Positions 15,681-25,054 are shown, counted from the first letter of the stretch. The stretch: DNA of 64,000 bases from Methylobacterium terricola (GCF_006151805.1 NZ_VDDA01000018.1:1-64000); one strand, 5' to 3'. Notes: generated from the letters alone by a model not told the origin. A program made the numbers and translations.

Positions 15681-17694
15681 CACGAGCCCTCCCGTTGCGG
15701 TTCGACCGCGCCGGGGATCCGGCGTGGCTTCGGATCAGGCGCTCGACCTCCTCCCCCGACAGGACCCGGGTCGCGACGAGCCGCTCGGCCACCGCCTCGA
15801 TCGCGGGACGGTGGTCGCGCACGAACGCCACGGCCCGGGCGTAGAGGGCCTGAAGATCCCGCTCGACGACCCGGCGCAGCGCGGGGTCATCACGCATCGC
15901 GGCGACCGCCGCGTCGGGTCCGCCGCGGATCGTGAGCTCGTCGCCGAGCCCGAAGGTCGCGTGGATGGAGGCGACGAGTTGGGTGGCCTTCGCCAGATCG
16001 CTGCCCGGCCCCCCGCCGGCGCCGGTGTTCGCCGCCCCGCCGAGGGCATCCATCGCCCGGCCCGCGAGCGCGACGATCACGAGGTCCTCGATCTGAGCCC
16101 GGGTCATCAGCGCTCGACCGTGGAGCAGGGCGCGGACCGACCCAGCCGTACCGGTGCCCATGGCGAGGCTCACCGAGCGGAGCGTGCCGATGTCACGGAT
16201 CCGGGCGGCGACAGCATGGGCCGCCTCGTGGCGCGCACAGACCGCGAGCTCCTCGGGCGTCCGGCCGTCGTCGGGCGACACGGCACGGGCGAGGTCGGCG
16301 ACGACCATGCGCCGACCCTCGGCGCGGGCCGCGGAGCGCGCGGCCTTGATCCACCCTACCGCCTCCGCCCCGGTGGCTCCGGTGCCGAGCATCGCCACCG
16401 GCATCAGGTCCTCGCCTGGCAGGTCGGCACCGAGATGCTGCCGGAGGATGCCCGCGAGATCCTCGACCGAGGGCCGAGCGATCTCGATCGGCGGGAACAG
16501 CCGTCCGGGCCGGATCATCGCCGGATCGAGGGCCGCCAGGTGGTTCGTCGCGCCGACCACGATGAGCCGCGAGGCGTCGCCGGAGGTCGTGCTGTCGAGG
16601 GCGGCGAGCACCCCCGTGATGACGGGGGTCCACCAGTCGCGTCCGCGAGCGCTCAAGCCATCCCGGCTCGGGATCGCATCGACCTCGTCGAGGAACAGCA
16701 GCGCCGGGGCCTGGGCCGCGGCGAGGGCGAGCTTGCCCTCGAAGGCCTTCAAGACGCCGTCGAGGTACCCGTTCGAGCCGGTGAACCACCCGCTCACGGA
16801 CGTCGCGACGAGCGGGATGCGCGCGGCCTTCGCCACCGACCGGACGAAGGAGGTCTTTCCCGTCCCCGGCGGGCCGTAGAGCAGCGCGGTCCGCTGGACC
16901 GCGGACCAGTCGAGGCGGCCCTCACGCCAGGCGTCCAGGTCCCGGACGAGATCCCTCGCCCACCCCATCGCAGGGCCGCCGTAGCCGTGGAGTGTCTCCA
17001 GGTCCGGGACCTCGCCGAGCTGTGGATCGATGCCCGAACGCGCCGCGGCGATCGAGCGGATCCGCGAGATGCACTCGCGGGGTGTCGAGCCGATCCGGAT
17101 CTGCGAGGTCAACTCGTCGAGGTTGAGCGACCCCGAGACCGCCGGGGGCATGCGGCGGGCGCGCTTGCCCGTGGCGGCGCGGATCGTCTCCGCGACGACA
17201 CGGTTCGAGGGCGGGCCGATGCGGACGACGAGGTCGGCCGCTGCGACGAGGGTCTCGGGCAGGTAGCGCTCCGGGACGTGCGAGACGCCGGCGACGCGCG
17301 CGCCCTCGCTCAGGAGCCGCGCGACCTTGTCGTTGCCCTCGCTCGGCTTGTGCTGCGTCTTCGAGGATCCGTCGCGCACCTCGACGTGGACGAAGGGGGC
17401 GATGTCGCGAAGGGCGCTGCCGACATGCTGGCACCAGTCGGCTGTGGGAACCTCGACGACGACCGCCAGGCTTCCCGGGGCGCGCAGACGGCGCAGGCCG
17501 GCCGGGCCGAGGGCTTCGAGGAGCGCGGCGGCGGGCATCACCTCCCGCGCGGCGCGCAGGCCGGCGAGGCCGTGCCGGACGTACGGCGTCTGGGCGTCGT
17601 CGGCGGGAAATCCCGCCTCATCCCGCGGCATCTCAACGGGAAAGAACGCGTCGTTGCCGTGCTTCGGCTTTCCGCCGGTCTGGGAGCTGGACAT
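15670..17694 (-). CDS. Cytosolic FtsH-like AAA ATPase with M41-type peptidase domain
   Basis: 674 aa from ATG 17694, which has GGAGG eight bases upstream; ATG 17709 also lies in frame. A variable N-terminal ~230 residues precede an AAA module with Walker A GPPGTGKTS (about residue 275), Walker B LLFLDEVDAIP and SRH-like RPGRLFPPIEI. A C-terminal M41-like domain has the zinc motif HEAAH (His489, Glu490, His493) and a downstream Asp in GPGSDLAKAT, the third FtsH metal ligand position. Unlike FtsH it has no transmembrane segments, so it should be soluble. It lies beside the integrase cassette, which suggests plasmid- or island-borne proteolysis or regulation. Substrate unknown. Confidence 0.85.
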   Translation of the reverse strand: MSSSQTGGKPKHGNDAFFPVEMPRDEAGFPADDAQTPYVRHGLAGLRAAREVMPAAALLEALGPAGLRRLRAPGSLAVVVEVPTADWCQHVGSALRDIAPFVHVEVRDGSSKTQHKPSEGNDKVARLLSEGARVAGVSHVPERYLPETLVAAADLVVRIGPPSNRVVAETIRAATGKRARRMPPAVSGSLNLDELTSQIRIGSTPRECISRIRSIAAARSGIDPQLGEVPDLETLHGYGGPAMGWARDLVRDLDAWREGRLDWSAVQRTALLYGPPGTGKTSFVRSVAKAARIPLVATSVSGWFTGSNGYLDGVLKAFEGKLALAAAQAPALLFLDEVDAIPSRDGLSARGRDWWTPVITGVLAALDSTTSGDASRLIVVGATNHLAALDPAMIRPGRLFPPIEIARPSVEDLAGILRQHLGADLPGEDLMPVAMLGTGATGAEAVGWIKAARSAARAEGRRMVVADLARAVSPDDGRTPEELAVCARHEAAHAVAARIRDIGTLRSVSLAMGTGTAGSVRALLHGRALMTRAQIEDLVIVALAGRAMDALGGAANTGAGGGPGSDLAKATQLVASIHATFGLGDELTIRGGPDAAVAAMRDDPALRRVVERDLQALYARAVAFVRDHRPAIEAVAERLVATRVLSGEEVERLIRSHAGSPARSNRNGRARDAR

Positions 17695-18340
17695 CTTGGC
17701 TGCCTCCATGCGCGAGGCAGCCGGCCGCGATCGCGGCCCGGTCAGACCCCGGGAGGTTTCGGTTCGGTGCGGGGGATGCGACGCGGGCCAGGTTTGGCGA
17801 CAGGCGTCACGAGCCGGTCGGAACGCCGGCGGGTCACCCGTTTTCGCGGGGCGCGCATGGGCATCGGGAGAGCTTTCCGGGCTGGGTCCGCCCGAGCGTC
17901 AGCTACGAGGGCGGGATGGGGCTCCGGCACCGGGCCGGAAGCGCATGGGGCGCCGTCGAGGCGCACGGAACACATACAAAACGGCAGGAATCGCGGTCAA
18001 CCAGCCGGCAACATGAGGCCGTGGAAATACTTCGCTGCGGTGGAAAGCGGGGACCATTGCCGCCCGGTTAACGAACTGACAACCATCATGAGGGTCGCCC
18101 CTTTGCCGCGATGGATATGGCGGGGAAGCTCCGGTCGCGACGACTTCATAGTGCCAAGACGAGCCCTTCTGGTGCGGGCGATGGTAGTCATGCCCTTAGC
18201 GGCCGATGAGAATGTCCCGCCGGACGTCTTTTTCGAACATGGAGGGCTTGTACAGACTGCTACGCTCACCAAATGCCCGAACAGAATAGCAACGGCCGAT
18301 ACTGATTTCGCGCGAGGCCGTGCGCTGCCTGGGGGCAACG
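17695..18340. other. Intergenic stretch upstream of the Qat operon
   Basis: 646 bases separate the divergent AAA-peptidase and qatA genes. The qatA-proximal ~350 bases are less GC-rich than the surroundings, as expected of a promoter region, but no clear -35/-10 pair was found. No RNA gene, repeat array or convincing ORF was recognised. Confidence 0.4.
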
Positions 18341-20329
18341 ATGGCGGGTGGCGAGCCGGCTAGCCTGGCGTATCTCAGCGATCACGAGACCAAGGTCGAT
18401 CTTCTCAACAACGAGGCGATCGCCGCGACGGTCCTGAAACTCATCAAGCAGAAATCCGAACACCCGATCACGATCGGCGTTCATGGAGATTGGGGAGCCG
18501 GCAAGTCGAGCGTCCTCAAGATGGTCGAAACGACGCTTGAGCAAGACGCAGGCACCTGCCTGATCAAATTCAACGGGTGGCAATTCCAAGGCTTCGAGGA
18601 CGCAAAAATTGCCCTGATCGAAGGAGTAGTGAACGGTCTCATCGAGAACCGATCCTTGCGTGGGAAGGCCGAGGACGTCATCGAACGCATCCGAGAGAAT
18701 ATCGATGTACTGAAGGCCGCGAAGATGGGCGGGAAGCTTGCCTTCACCTTCTTCACAGGCCTGCCTTCTTTCGGCGCGGGCGAGGTGTTCGAAGCACTGA
18801 CCGATAAGATCAAGGAGATCGTGACTGATCCCAAGGAGCGGAAGCAGGCTCTGGAGCAAGCCGAGGCTTTGAAGAAGGAGGGCGAGAAATCGGGCAAGCC
18901 GAGCGTCCCCCATGAGATTGCCGAATTTAGGAAATCATTCGAGGAACTCATCGCGCGAGCCAGCGTCGAGCGCATCGTCGTGCTCGTGGATGACCTCGAT
19001 CGCTGCCTGCCCGAGACTGCGATCGAGACCTTGGAGGCGATCCGCCTCTTCGTGTTCCTCGACAAGACCGCTTTCGTCGTGGGCGCTGACGAGCGCATGA
19101 TCGAGTACGCGGTCGGCCGGCACTTTCCGAACCTGCCGAAGATGGAGGACAGCCAGGGCTACGCCCGAGCCTACCTGGAGAAGCTGCTCCAGGTGCCGTT
19201 CCGCATCCCTGCGCTTGGCGAGACCGAGACACGGATCTACGTCACCCTGCTCCTTCTCGGCAGCGTCCTCGGCGAGGAGGAAGAGCGCTTCCTTCGGTTG
19301 CTCGATCTCGGCCGCGCCGCCCTGCGGACGCCCTGGGACGGCGAGGGTATCAAGCCCGACGACCTGAAGGCGGTGCTGGGCGAGCGGCCCGACGATCCGA
19401 TCCGCAGTGCGCTCCTGACGGCCGAGCGCATCAGCCCGGTGCTAGCGGCCGGCACAAAGGGCAATCCGCGCCAGATCAAGCGCTTCCTCAACGCGCTGAA
19501 CCTTCGCCTCGCGGTGGCACAGGCGCGCGGTTTCGGCACGGCCATCGAGCCGACGCGGCTGGCGAAGATCATGCTGGCGGAGATGTTCCTGCCCGAGAGC
19601 GTGTTCACCCAGATGGCGACACTGGTGGCGAAGGCTCCGGACGGCGTCTCGCCTTTGATCGCGAGGATCGAGGCCGCCGCCGAGGAGGCCGCCACGCCGG
19701 CGTCGGCCGCCGATCCACCCGCCCCCACGCCGGATCTGAACGCCACCGACGACCTGGCCTCCGTGCTGGAGGACTGGAAGCTCCGGCCGGAGGTTCTGGA
19801 CTGGGCACGGATCAAGCCCAAGCTCGGCGGCGAGTCGTTGAAGCCGTACCTCTTCGTGATCAAGGATCGCCGCAACTACCTGGCCGGCGTGGCCCCGCTC
19901 TCGGCCAAACTGAAGGACATCGTGGCTCGGCTCACCGGGGGCGATCTCAACGCCGCGAACGTGACCGCTGCCGTGCGTGCGCTGACGCCGCCTGAGATCG
20001 ACGCGGTGTTCAAGGATCTTCGCGGCCAGTTGCTGTCGACCCAGAGCCTCCAGGCAAAACCGCCGGCGATGGGCGGCTTGGCGGTCCTGACCCAGGCGCA
20101 TCCTGGATTGCAGGTAAGATACGTGGAGGTGCTGGCCGAGCTCCCGATCGATCGTCTGGGGCCCGGCGTTGTCTCGGTGCATGGCTTCATCCAGAACGAC
20201 GACGCCCTGCGACGCCTCAACGCCGTCTTCGACACGTGGGCGCGAAGCGATAACCTCATATTGAAGCGTGCCGTCGAGGCCATGCGGACGGCCGGGCAAC
20301 GGCGCGGTCGACGCGCGGGGCGTTCTTAA
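18341..20329 (+). CDS. qatA: QatA, KAP-family P-loop NTPase of the Qat anti-phage system
   Basis: 662 aa from ATG 18341, which has GGGGG six bases upstream. KAP NTPase: Walker A in VHGDWGAGKSS (about residues 47-57), a conserved KFNGWQFQG segment, and Walker B IVVLVDDLDRCLP with the KAP-type sensor region (FVVGADERMIEYAVGRHF). A helical stretch (about 130-165) may contain the usual KAP insertion. The gene is the first of four overlapping genes matching the published Qat order (QatA ATPase, QatB, QueC-like QatC, TatD-like QatD); its stop overlaps qatB in TAATG. The Qat system protects against phages in E. coli; the same role here is inferred. Confidence 0.9.
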   Translation: MAGGEPASLAYLSDHETKVDLLNNEAIAATVLKLIKQKSEHPITIGVHGDWGAGKSSVLKMVETTLEQDAGTCLIKFNGWQFQGFEDAKIALIEGVVNGLIENRSLRGKAEDVIERIRENIDVLKAAKMGGKLAFTFFTGLPSFGAGEVFEALTDKIKEIVTDPKERKQALEQAEALKKEGEKSGKPSVPHEIAEFRKSFEELIARASVERIVVLVDDLDRCLPETAIETLEAIRLFVFLDKTAFVVGADERMIEYAVGRHFPNLPKMEDSQGYARAYLEKLLQVPFRIPALGETETRIYVTLLLLGSVLGEEEERFLRLLDLGRAALRTPWDGEGIKPDDLKAVLGERPDDPIRSALLTAERISPVLAAGTKGNPRQIKRFLNALNLRLAVAQARGFGTAIEPTRLAKIMLAEMFLPESVFTQMATLVAKAPDGVSPLIARIEAAAEEAATPASAADPPAPTPDLNATDDLASVLEDWKLRPEVLDWARIKPKLGGESLKPYLFVIKDRRNYLAGVAPLSAKLKDIVARLTGGDLNAANVTAAVRALTPPEIDAVFKDLRGQLLSTQSLQAKPPAMGGLAVLTQAHPGLQVRYVEVLAELPIDRLGPGVVSVHGFIQNDDALRRLNAVFDTWARSDNLILKRAVEAMRTAGQRRGRRAGRS

Positions 20330-21309
20330 TGGGCACGTCGACCCCCTACCGCGGTGGGCGGAACTCGAACCCGCTTTTACCGAGCTGGCTACCCGGCGAA
20401 GACGGCGTCCCTCCCGCCGGTCCCCCGGCCCCTCCAGGGGAGCCGCCGGTTCCGCCCGGCGCGCCCCCGGGGACACCCGCTCCGGCCGACGGCGCTCCGG
20501 GCCCCGGCGAAAGCAGTCCCGGCCCCGGCGAGGGCAATCCCGCCACGCCCGGCGACCAGGCCGCCCCCGCGGGGCCGCAGCCCGGGGCGCCGCAGCCGCC
20601 CCGATACCAAGCCGCGCGGCGCAGCTTCACCGCCTTCGCCAAGTCCGGCGGAGGCGACGGCCGAGCGCTCGGCCGCGCGGCTCGGGGCTTCGTTCGCCGC
20701 GCCGGCGGCGGTGTCGGTCGGACAGTTCGGCGCATGGCCTCCGATCGGGCGGCCACCGCCCGGCTCGCCGGCGTACTTGCGCGGGCCTCGACCGAGCCGG
20801 GAGGCATCCGGGAAGTTGCGCGGCAACTCGATCTCGGCGCCCTGGCCGACGGACCGATCGCGGACCTCTACGCCGGCCTCGTCGACGTCGTATGCCCTCC
20901 CGACGGCGATCTCGACGACGCGCATTCGCGCGAGGCGTACCTTGAAGCGGTGATTGAGGTGATGGGTCGCGGATTCGGCGACCTAGAACGCCCGGGGGTC
21001 GAGACGATCCGGGCGGTGCTCGGCCTGTACATCACCAACGCGGTGCATCTACGCATCGTGAACGCCATCGCCAACAATCTCGTGACGCTGCCCCGCGACA
21101 TCGACGAGGTCAGCGCCCTGCAGCAGGGCCTCAAAGATTTCGTCCGCGGCTGCGTAGAGCAGGCCCTCGACGAAGCGGGGGACGCCTTCCCGGCGGAGGA
21201 CCTGACGGCCTCGATCGACGAGTTCTACGAGCAGGCGATCAGCATCCTTGACGCGGAGGGCGATGCCGCGGCCGAGGGCGAGGGGCCCGCCGAGGAGGAA
21301 GACGAATGA
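20329..21309 (+). CDS. qatB: QatB, small partner protein of the Qat system
   Basis: 326 aa. It begins Met-Gly-Thr-Ser (GTSTPYRGGRNSNPLLPSWL), the N-terminal signature of QatB-type proteins, then has a long Pro/Gly linker (about residues 25-95) and a helical C-terminal domain (about 100-305) ending in an acidic tail. The start overlaps the qatA stop (TAATG) and the end overlaps qatC (ATGA). I recall reports that QueC-like defence proteins modify an N-terminal glycine of their partner; a Gly at position 2 here fits that, but this is unverified. No enzymatic motif is visible. Confidence 0.85.
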   Translation: MGTSTPYRGGRNSNPLLPSWLPGEDGVPPAGPPAPPGEPPVPPGAPPGTPAPADGAPGPGESSPGPGEGNPATPGDQAAPAGPQPGAPQPPRYQAARRSFTAFAKSGGGDGRALGRAARGFVRRAGGGVGRTVRRMASDRAATARLAGVLARASTEPGGIREVARQLDLGALADGPIADLYAGLVDVVCPPDGDLDDAHSREAYLEAVIEVMGRGFGDLERPGVETIRAVLGLYITNAVHLRIVNAIANNLVTLPRDIDEVSALQQGLKDFVRGCVEQALDEAGDAFPAEDLTASIDEFYEQAISILDAEGDAAAEGEGPAEEEDE

Positions 21310-22706
21310 CGCGCCATGTCCTCGCCGCCCACCTTGGACCCGATGACAGTTACGTGCCGGAGGCTGCGGCGGACGAGGCCGTGACCCGGTTCGACCTGGT
21401 CACGGGACAAAGGTCGCTGGGCCGCGGCATCGGGCCCGCGCTTCGGGCTTTGCGAGACCTCGGGGTGCGCCCGACCGAGACAGGCGTCGACCTCATCGTC
21501 GTAGCGGCCCACGTCCATGCGGCGGACACACGACTGAGCCGCGTCGCGACTTCGCAGGACGGCTGGACCCGCGAGATCGGCCTGGTCGTTCCCGTCTCGG
21601 AGCCGGAACGGTGGAGCGCGGCGGCCCCCATCCTCGAAAGGATGCTGCGCTTCCTCACGGGTGACCACTGGCGGATCCGGTTTCGGCCACGTCCGGCAGG
21701 CTTCGAGAACCTGTCTCCAGCCTATCTCCCTGGTTTCGAGATCGCGGATTTCGACGGGATCGCCCTGTTCTCGGGCGGTCTCGACAGCCTTATCGGTGCC
21801 ATCGACACGCTAGTTGCGGGAGAGCGTCCGCTTTTCGTAAGCCACGCCGGCGAGGGTGCGGTCAGCGGCCCGCAGCGCGACCTCTTCGACAAGCTCAACG
21901 AGCGGCTTCCGGGGGACAGGCGGCTGAACCGAAATCTTCCCCGTCTCAGGTTCGCGCTGACTTTTCCACGCAACCTCGTACGCGGGGTCCCGGGGGAGGA
22001 TTCGACCCGAGGCCGCTCGTTCCTGTTCCTCGCCATCGGTGCGATGGCCGGCTCGGGGCTCAGACGCCCGTTCGACCTGCGCGTTCCCGAGAACGGCCTG
22101 ATCGCGCTGAACGTGCCCCTCGATCCGACCCGCCTCGGCTCGAACAGCACGCGCACGACCCACCCATACTACCTGCGCCGCTGGAACGAGCTGCTCATCG
22201 CGATCGGCATAGAGGGGACCGTCGTCAATCGCTATTGGGATCAGACGAAGGGCGAGATGGTCGCGGGATGTCGCGTTTCCGCGGTGCTCCGCGATCTTAC
22301 GCCGCTCTCGGTCTCGTGCGCTCACCCGTCGCAGGGCCGCTACGCACGTGACCGTCGGCGGCACTGTGGGACCTGCGTCCCGTGCCTAATCCGCCGGGCG
22401 GCCGTAGAAGGCGCCTGGGGCCGAGGCAACGATCCGACGGGATACCGCTGCGACGACCTCGCGGAGCGGCCCCTCGACGCGACGAGGTCGGAGGGCCGTC
22501 AGGTGCGGGGGTTCCAGTACGCGATCGGCAGGCTTGCGGCATCCCCGGACCTGGCTCGGATCCTCATCCATAAGCCGGGTCCTTTGAAAGAGGACGCCCG
22601 CAACCTGGATCGGCTCGCAGGGGTCTACGGACGTGGTATGGTGGAAGTCGGCCGCCTGCTCCAGGGCGTCGAGACCTTCTCACCCGCCATGCCGGAGCTT
22701 CCTTGA
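21306..22706 (+). CDS. qatC: QatC, QueC-like ATP-pyrophosphatase of the Qat system
   Basis: 466 aa. The PP-loop LFSGGLDSLIGAID (about residues 157-170) marks an ATP-pyrophosphatase related to 7-cyano-7-deazaguanine synthase. A cysteine cluster (CAHPS...HCGTCVPCLIRR, about 338-363) corresponds to the QueC zinc site. Compared with true QueC (~235 aa) it carries an extra N-terminal ~150 residues and a C-terminal extension, as expected for QatC. It overlaps qatB (ATGA) and qatD (TTGA). The housekeeping queC is separately present at 38411-39118, so this copy is not needed for queuosine. Confidence 0.9.
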   Translation: MTRHVLAAHLGPDDSYVPEAAADEAVTRFDLVTGQRSLGRGIGPALRALRDLGVRPTETGVDLIVVAAHVHAADTRLSRVATSQDGWTREIGLVVPVSEPERWSAAAPILERMLRFLTGDHWRIRFRPRPAGFENLSPAYLPGFEIADFDGIALFSGGLDSLIGAIDTLVAGERPLFVSHAGEGAVSGPQRDLFDKLNERLPGDRRLNRNLPRLRFALTFPRNLVRGVPGEDSTRGRSFLFLAIGAMAGSGLRRPFDLRVPENGLIALNVPLDPTRLGSNSTRTTHPYYLRRWNELLIAIGIEGTVVNRYWDQTKGEMVAGCRVSAVLRDLTPLSVSCAHPSQGRYARDRRRHCGTCVPCLIRRAAVEGAWGRGNDPTGYRCDDLAERPLDATRSEGRQVRGFQYAIGRLAASPDLARILIHKPGPLKEDARNLDRLAGVYGRGMVEVGRLLQGVETFSPAMPELP

Positions 22707-23476
22707 CCGACCGCCTGATCGACTTCCACTGCCACCTGGACCTCTACCCTGACTTCGAGGGGTTGGTCGCCGATTGCGAGCGACGTGGGATCTACACGCT
22801 CGCCGTGACGACAACGCCCCGTGCTTGGTCGCGCAACCGGGACGTATGCGGGATCACCCGTCACGTGCGGGCCGGCCTGGGGCTGCACCCCCAACTCGTC
22901 GGCGAGCACTGGCGCGAGATCGACCTGTGGGAGCGCTACTCCCACGAAACCAGATATGTCGGCGAGGTCGGGATCGATGCCGGACCCGCGCATTTCCGAA
23001 GCCTTGAGAGACAGATGGCGGTGTTTCGCCAGATCCTGATTGCCTGCTCCTCTCAAGGCGGAAAGATCCTATCGGTCCATAGCGTCAGGTCCGCAACGAA
23101 AGTGCTGGACCTTCTTGAGGAACATCTACCCGAGGACCGCGGTTCCGCCGTGCTCCACTGGTTCACCGGGTCCATGGCCGAGGCGCGCAGAGCCGTGGCG
23201 CTGGGATGTTATTTTTCCATCAACCGGCAGATGCTCACCAGCGATCGTGGGATGAGGCTCGTGCGGTCGCTCCCGGTCGAGCGCCTCCTGCTTGAGACGG
23301 ACGGGCCGTTCACCTCAGAGGATGGGCAGCCAACCAGACCTCAGGCTGTATCACGTACACTGAGCGATCTCGCTTCGGCCTTTGGCCAGACACGCGATGA
23401 CCTGCGACGCCAGTTGCTCGGGAATTTGCGGACGCTGACCGAAGTGGCCGATCCACGCCCCTCCGCAAACCACTGA
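22703..23476 (+). CDS. qatD: QatD, TatD-like metal-dependent nuclease of the Qat system
   Basis: 257 aa from TTG 22703, whose TTGA overlaps the qatC stop. TatD/amidohydrolase fold markers in order: HCHLD near the N-terminus (FHCHLDLY), GLHPQ, a metal-ligand Glu in VGEVGIDAG, HSVRS, LHWFTGS and the final metal Asp in LLLETDGPF. Length fits the family (about 260 aa). TatD proteins are Mg-dependent DNases; here it is the terminal gene of the Qat operon and would be the nuclease component. An 8-bp hairpin follows the stop codon. Confidence 0.92.
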   Translation: MTDRLIDFHCHLDLYPDFEGLVADCERRGIYTLAVTTTPRAWSRNRDVCGITRHVRAGLGLHPQLVGEHWREIDLWERYSHETRYVGEVGIDAGPAHFRSLERQMAVFRQILIACSSQGGKILSVHSVRSATKVLDLLEEHLPEDRGSAVLHWFTGSMAEARRAVALGCYFSINRQMLTSDRGMRLVRSLPVERLLLETDGPFTSEDGQPTRPQAVSRTLSDLASAFGQTRDDLRRQLLGNLRTLTEVADPRPSANH

Positions 23477-23482
23477 TCTACG

Positions 23483-23510
23483 CTCCGCGAGCCGGCTAAC
23501 CGTCGCGGAG
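23483..23510. terminator. Hairpin at the end of the Qat operon
   Basis: CTCCGCGA (23483-23490) pairs with TCGCGGAG (23503-23510) across a 12-base loop, a few bases after the qatD stop and before the end of the convergent HNH gene. There is no T-run, so termination efficiency is uncertain. Confidence 0.45.
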
Positions 23511-23543
23511 ACCAAGGCTTGCCGCTACCCGCGGGTCGTTTCC

Positions 23544-24602
23544 TCACGCTGGCGAGGAGGCCGCGCCTTCGGCGGCGACGTCGGATGGGGAGAAGCGCTC
23601 CTTGTATCGCCGCACAAAAACAGCACCAAGAGCCGACCGGAAATGATCCCGAAGTCGTTCCGCGTCATCAGGACCTAAACCGACCTCTCTCCAATTCTGC
23701 TGATTAAATTTCTGCAGATCAATCGAGAATTCTCGGCTTCGGTCGCTGCGTTCAAGGACATCATAGGCGTAAATGTGTTCGATCTGCTTGGCGGGACCGC
23801 CTGCACCTGCGAAGACGCCCCCGACCCTTAGGATCCCGAGAATTTCGACATAGGCGATCAACTCACCACTCTCAGGTACGCACCTGACGATGATCTTGTG
23901 ACCGATGGGGATTTCAGGTCCTCGCAGGCCGGGCAAACCATCGACCAAATAGCGGAAAGTCCCGCCATGGTCCTGCATAGAATTGATAACCTGGAGGAGT
24001 TGGTCCCAGTCCATGAACGACCGGCCCGTCCGATGGATCAGGAAGAGCCAGATCGCCGTGATCAAGCCCCCAAAAATAGCTTCCGGGGAGAAATCGAAAC
24101 CGAGCTTGAGCTCGTCATCATCGTCGATACCCACCTTACGGGCATTCTGCTCGGCAACTATCGGATCCAGGGCCGGGAAATCTTTGCTCGCGCGCTTAAG
24201 GAGCTGACGGAATGTCTTCCAGTTCCCGGCCGCTATCTCAACGCTGTGACCGCCTTCGACTTCGGTCACCTCGTAGCGGACATCGATAGCCGACATGGAT
24301 CCGTCGGGCTCAAGCCTTACCCGGCGCCCTTGGCGCGTGTTCACGATCCTGGGCGGGTTATGGCCACGATCCCGGGGGATGTCGATTAGAGTAGGCCAAT
24401 CCCCGAACGCCTCGATCAGGGCGTTGTCTGCGATCGCGTCGAGCTTCGTATTACATTCCCGGCAGATGATGCCCTTTGGCTTTAGATTTCCTCCGAGTGC
24501 GTTGGGAATGATGTGGGCTTCGGAATCATTTTCCTTCGTGATGGGACTGCCGCAACCACGACACTTCGGCGGAGCGGCCGCCCGCCTTTTTGCCTCACCC
24601 AT
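23544..24602 (-). CDS. HNH-endonuclease-like protein
   Basis: 352 aa from ATG 24602 (MGEAKRR). The N-terminal ~60 residues have a zinc-bound HNH layout: CRGCGSPI, then HIIPNALGG with the conserved His, then GIICRECNTKLD, the second CxxC. The rest (about 90-350) includes a hydrophobic helix (IFGGLITAIWLFLIH, about residues 188-202) and no recognised domain. It converges with the Qat operon, 67 bp apart, so it is not part of that transcript. A nuclease role in defence is plausible from the HNH layout and the neighbourhood, but unproven. Confidence 0.7.
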   Translation of the reverse strand: MGEAKRRAAAPPKCRGCGSPITKENDSEAHIIPNALGGNLKPKGIICRECNTKLDAIADNALIEAFGDWPTLIDIPRDRGHNPPRIVNTRQGRRVRLEPDGSMSAIDVRYEVTEVEGGHSVEIAAGNWKTFRQLLKRASKDFPALDPIVAEQNARKVGIDDDDELKLGFDFSPEAIFGGLITAIWLFLIHRTGRSFMDWDQLLQVINSMQDHGGTFRYLVDGLPGLRGPEIPIGHKIIVRCVPESGELIAYVEILGILRVGGVFAGAGGPAKQIEHIYAYDVLERSDRSREFSIDLQKFNQQNWREVGLGPDDAERLRDHFRSALGAVFVRRYKERFSPSDVAAEGAASSPA

Positions 24603-25054
24603 CTCGTTGCACACGGTCACGTTTGATCGGAGTGTATCAACCGGGTGATGCCCGTTCCGTTCCGTGTTGTCGTCCCTGGCCCGAGGATGTGCCAGCAACC
24701 GTCCCTGCCCAACCAAGTTTTCGGGGCGATCGGCGGCTGGACCTGATCGGGTCGGCCATGGTGCCGGGCCCATCGTTGCAGCCCGCGTCGGCGTCCGCGA
24801 GCGGGAAGCCAGCCGGTCCGCTCGGATGCGTCCTTATTTGCCCGAGTTTCCCACAGCGCCACAAACTTCCTCAAGCTGCCATTGGACAACCCTAAGATCG
24901 CTTGGCAGCGTGATCCCACCGGTCGGGCGCAGCCCACCGGTTCTCTCGTGTTGCTGTCGTTGACGAACTGCCACCGCGCACCACTCGACCGCGGGCGTGG
25001 CGCGGTGGCCTTTTGTCGATGGCCGTGACGCGCCCCTCTCTCATCGGAGCGTCA
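24603..25054. other. Intergenic stretch with an orphan plus-strand terminator
   Basis: No convincing protein gene was seen. An imperfect palindrome (GTTTGAT 24621-24627, ATCAACC 24636-24642) sits just upstream of the minus-strand HNH gene and could be an operator. A terminator-like hairpin on the plus strand at 24971-25014 has no annotated gene feeding into it. Confidence 0.4.
24971..25014 (+). terminator. Intrinsic-terminator-like hairpin with T-run
   Basis: CCACCGCGC (24971-24979) pairs with GCGCGGTGG (25000-25008) and is followed by CCTTTT. The nearest upstream plus-strand gene ends 1.5 kb away at qatD, so it would terminate either qat read-through or an unannotated short transcript from the preceding ~350 bases. 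Confidence 0.5.

Noticed and set aside
15661..18363. 900-aa open frame on the plus strand across the AAA-peptidase gene
   Set aside because: The minus-strand protein has complete Walker and HEAAH motifs; the plus-strand translation has no features.
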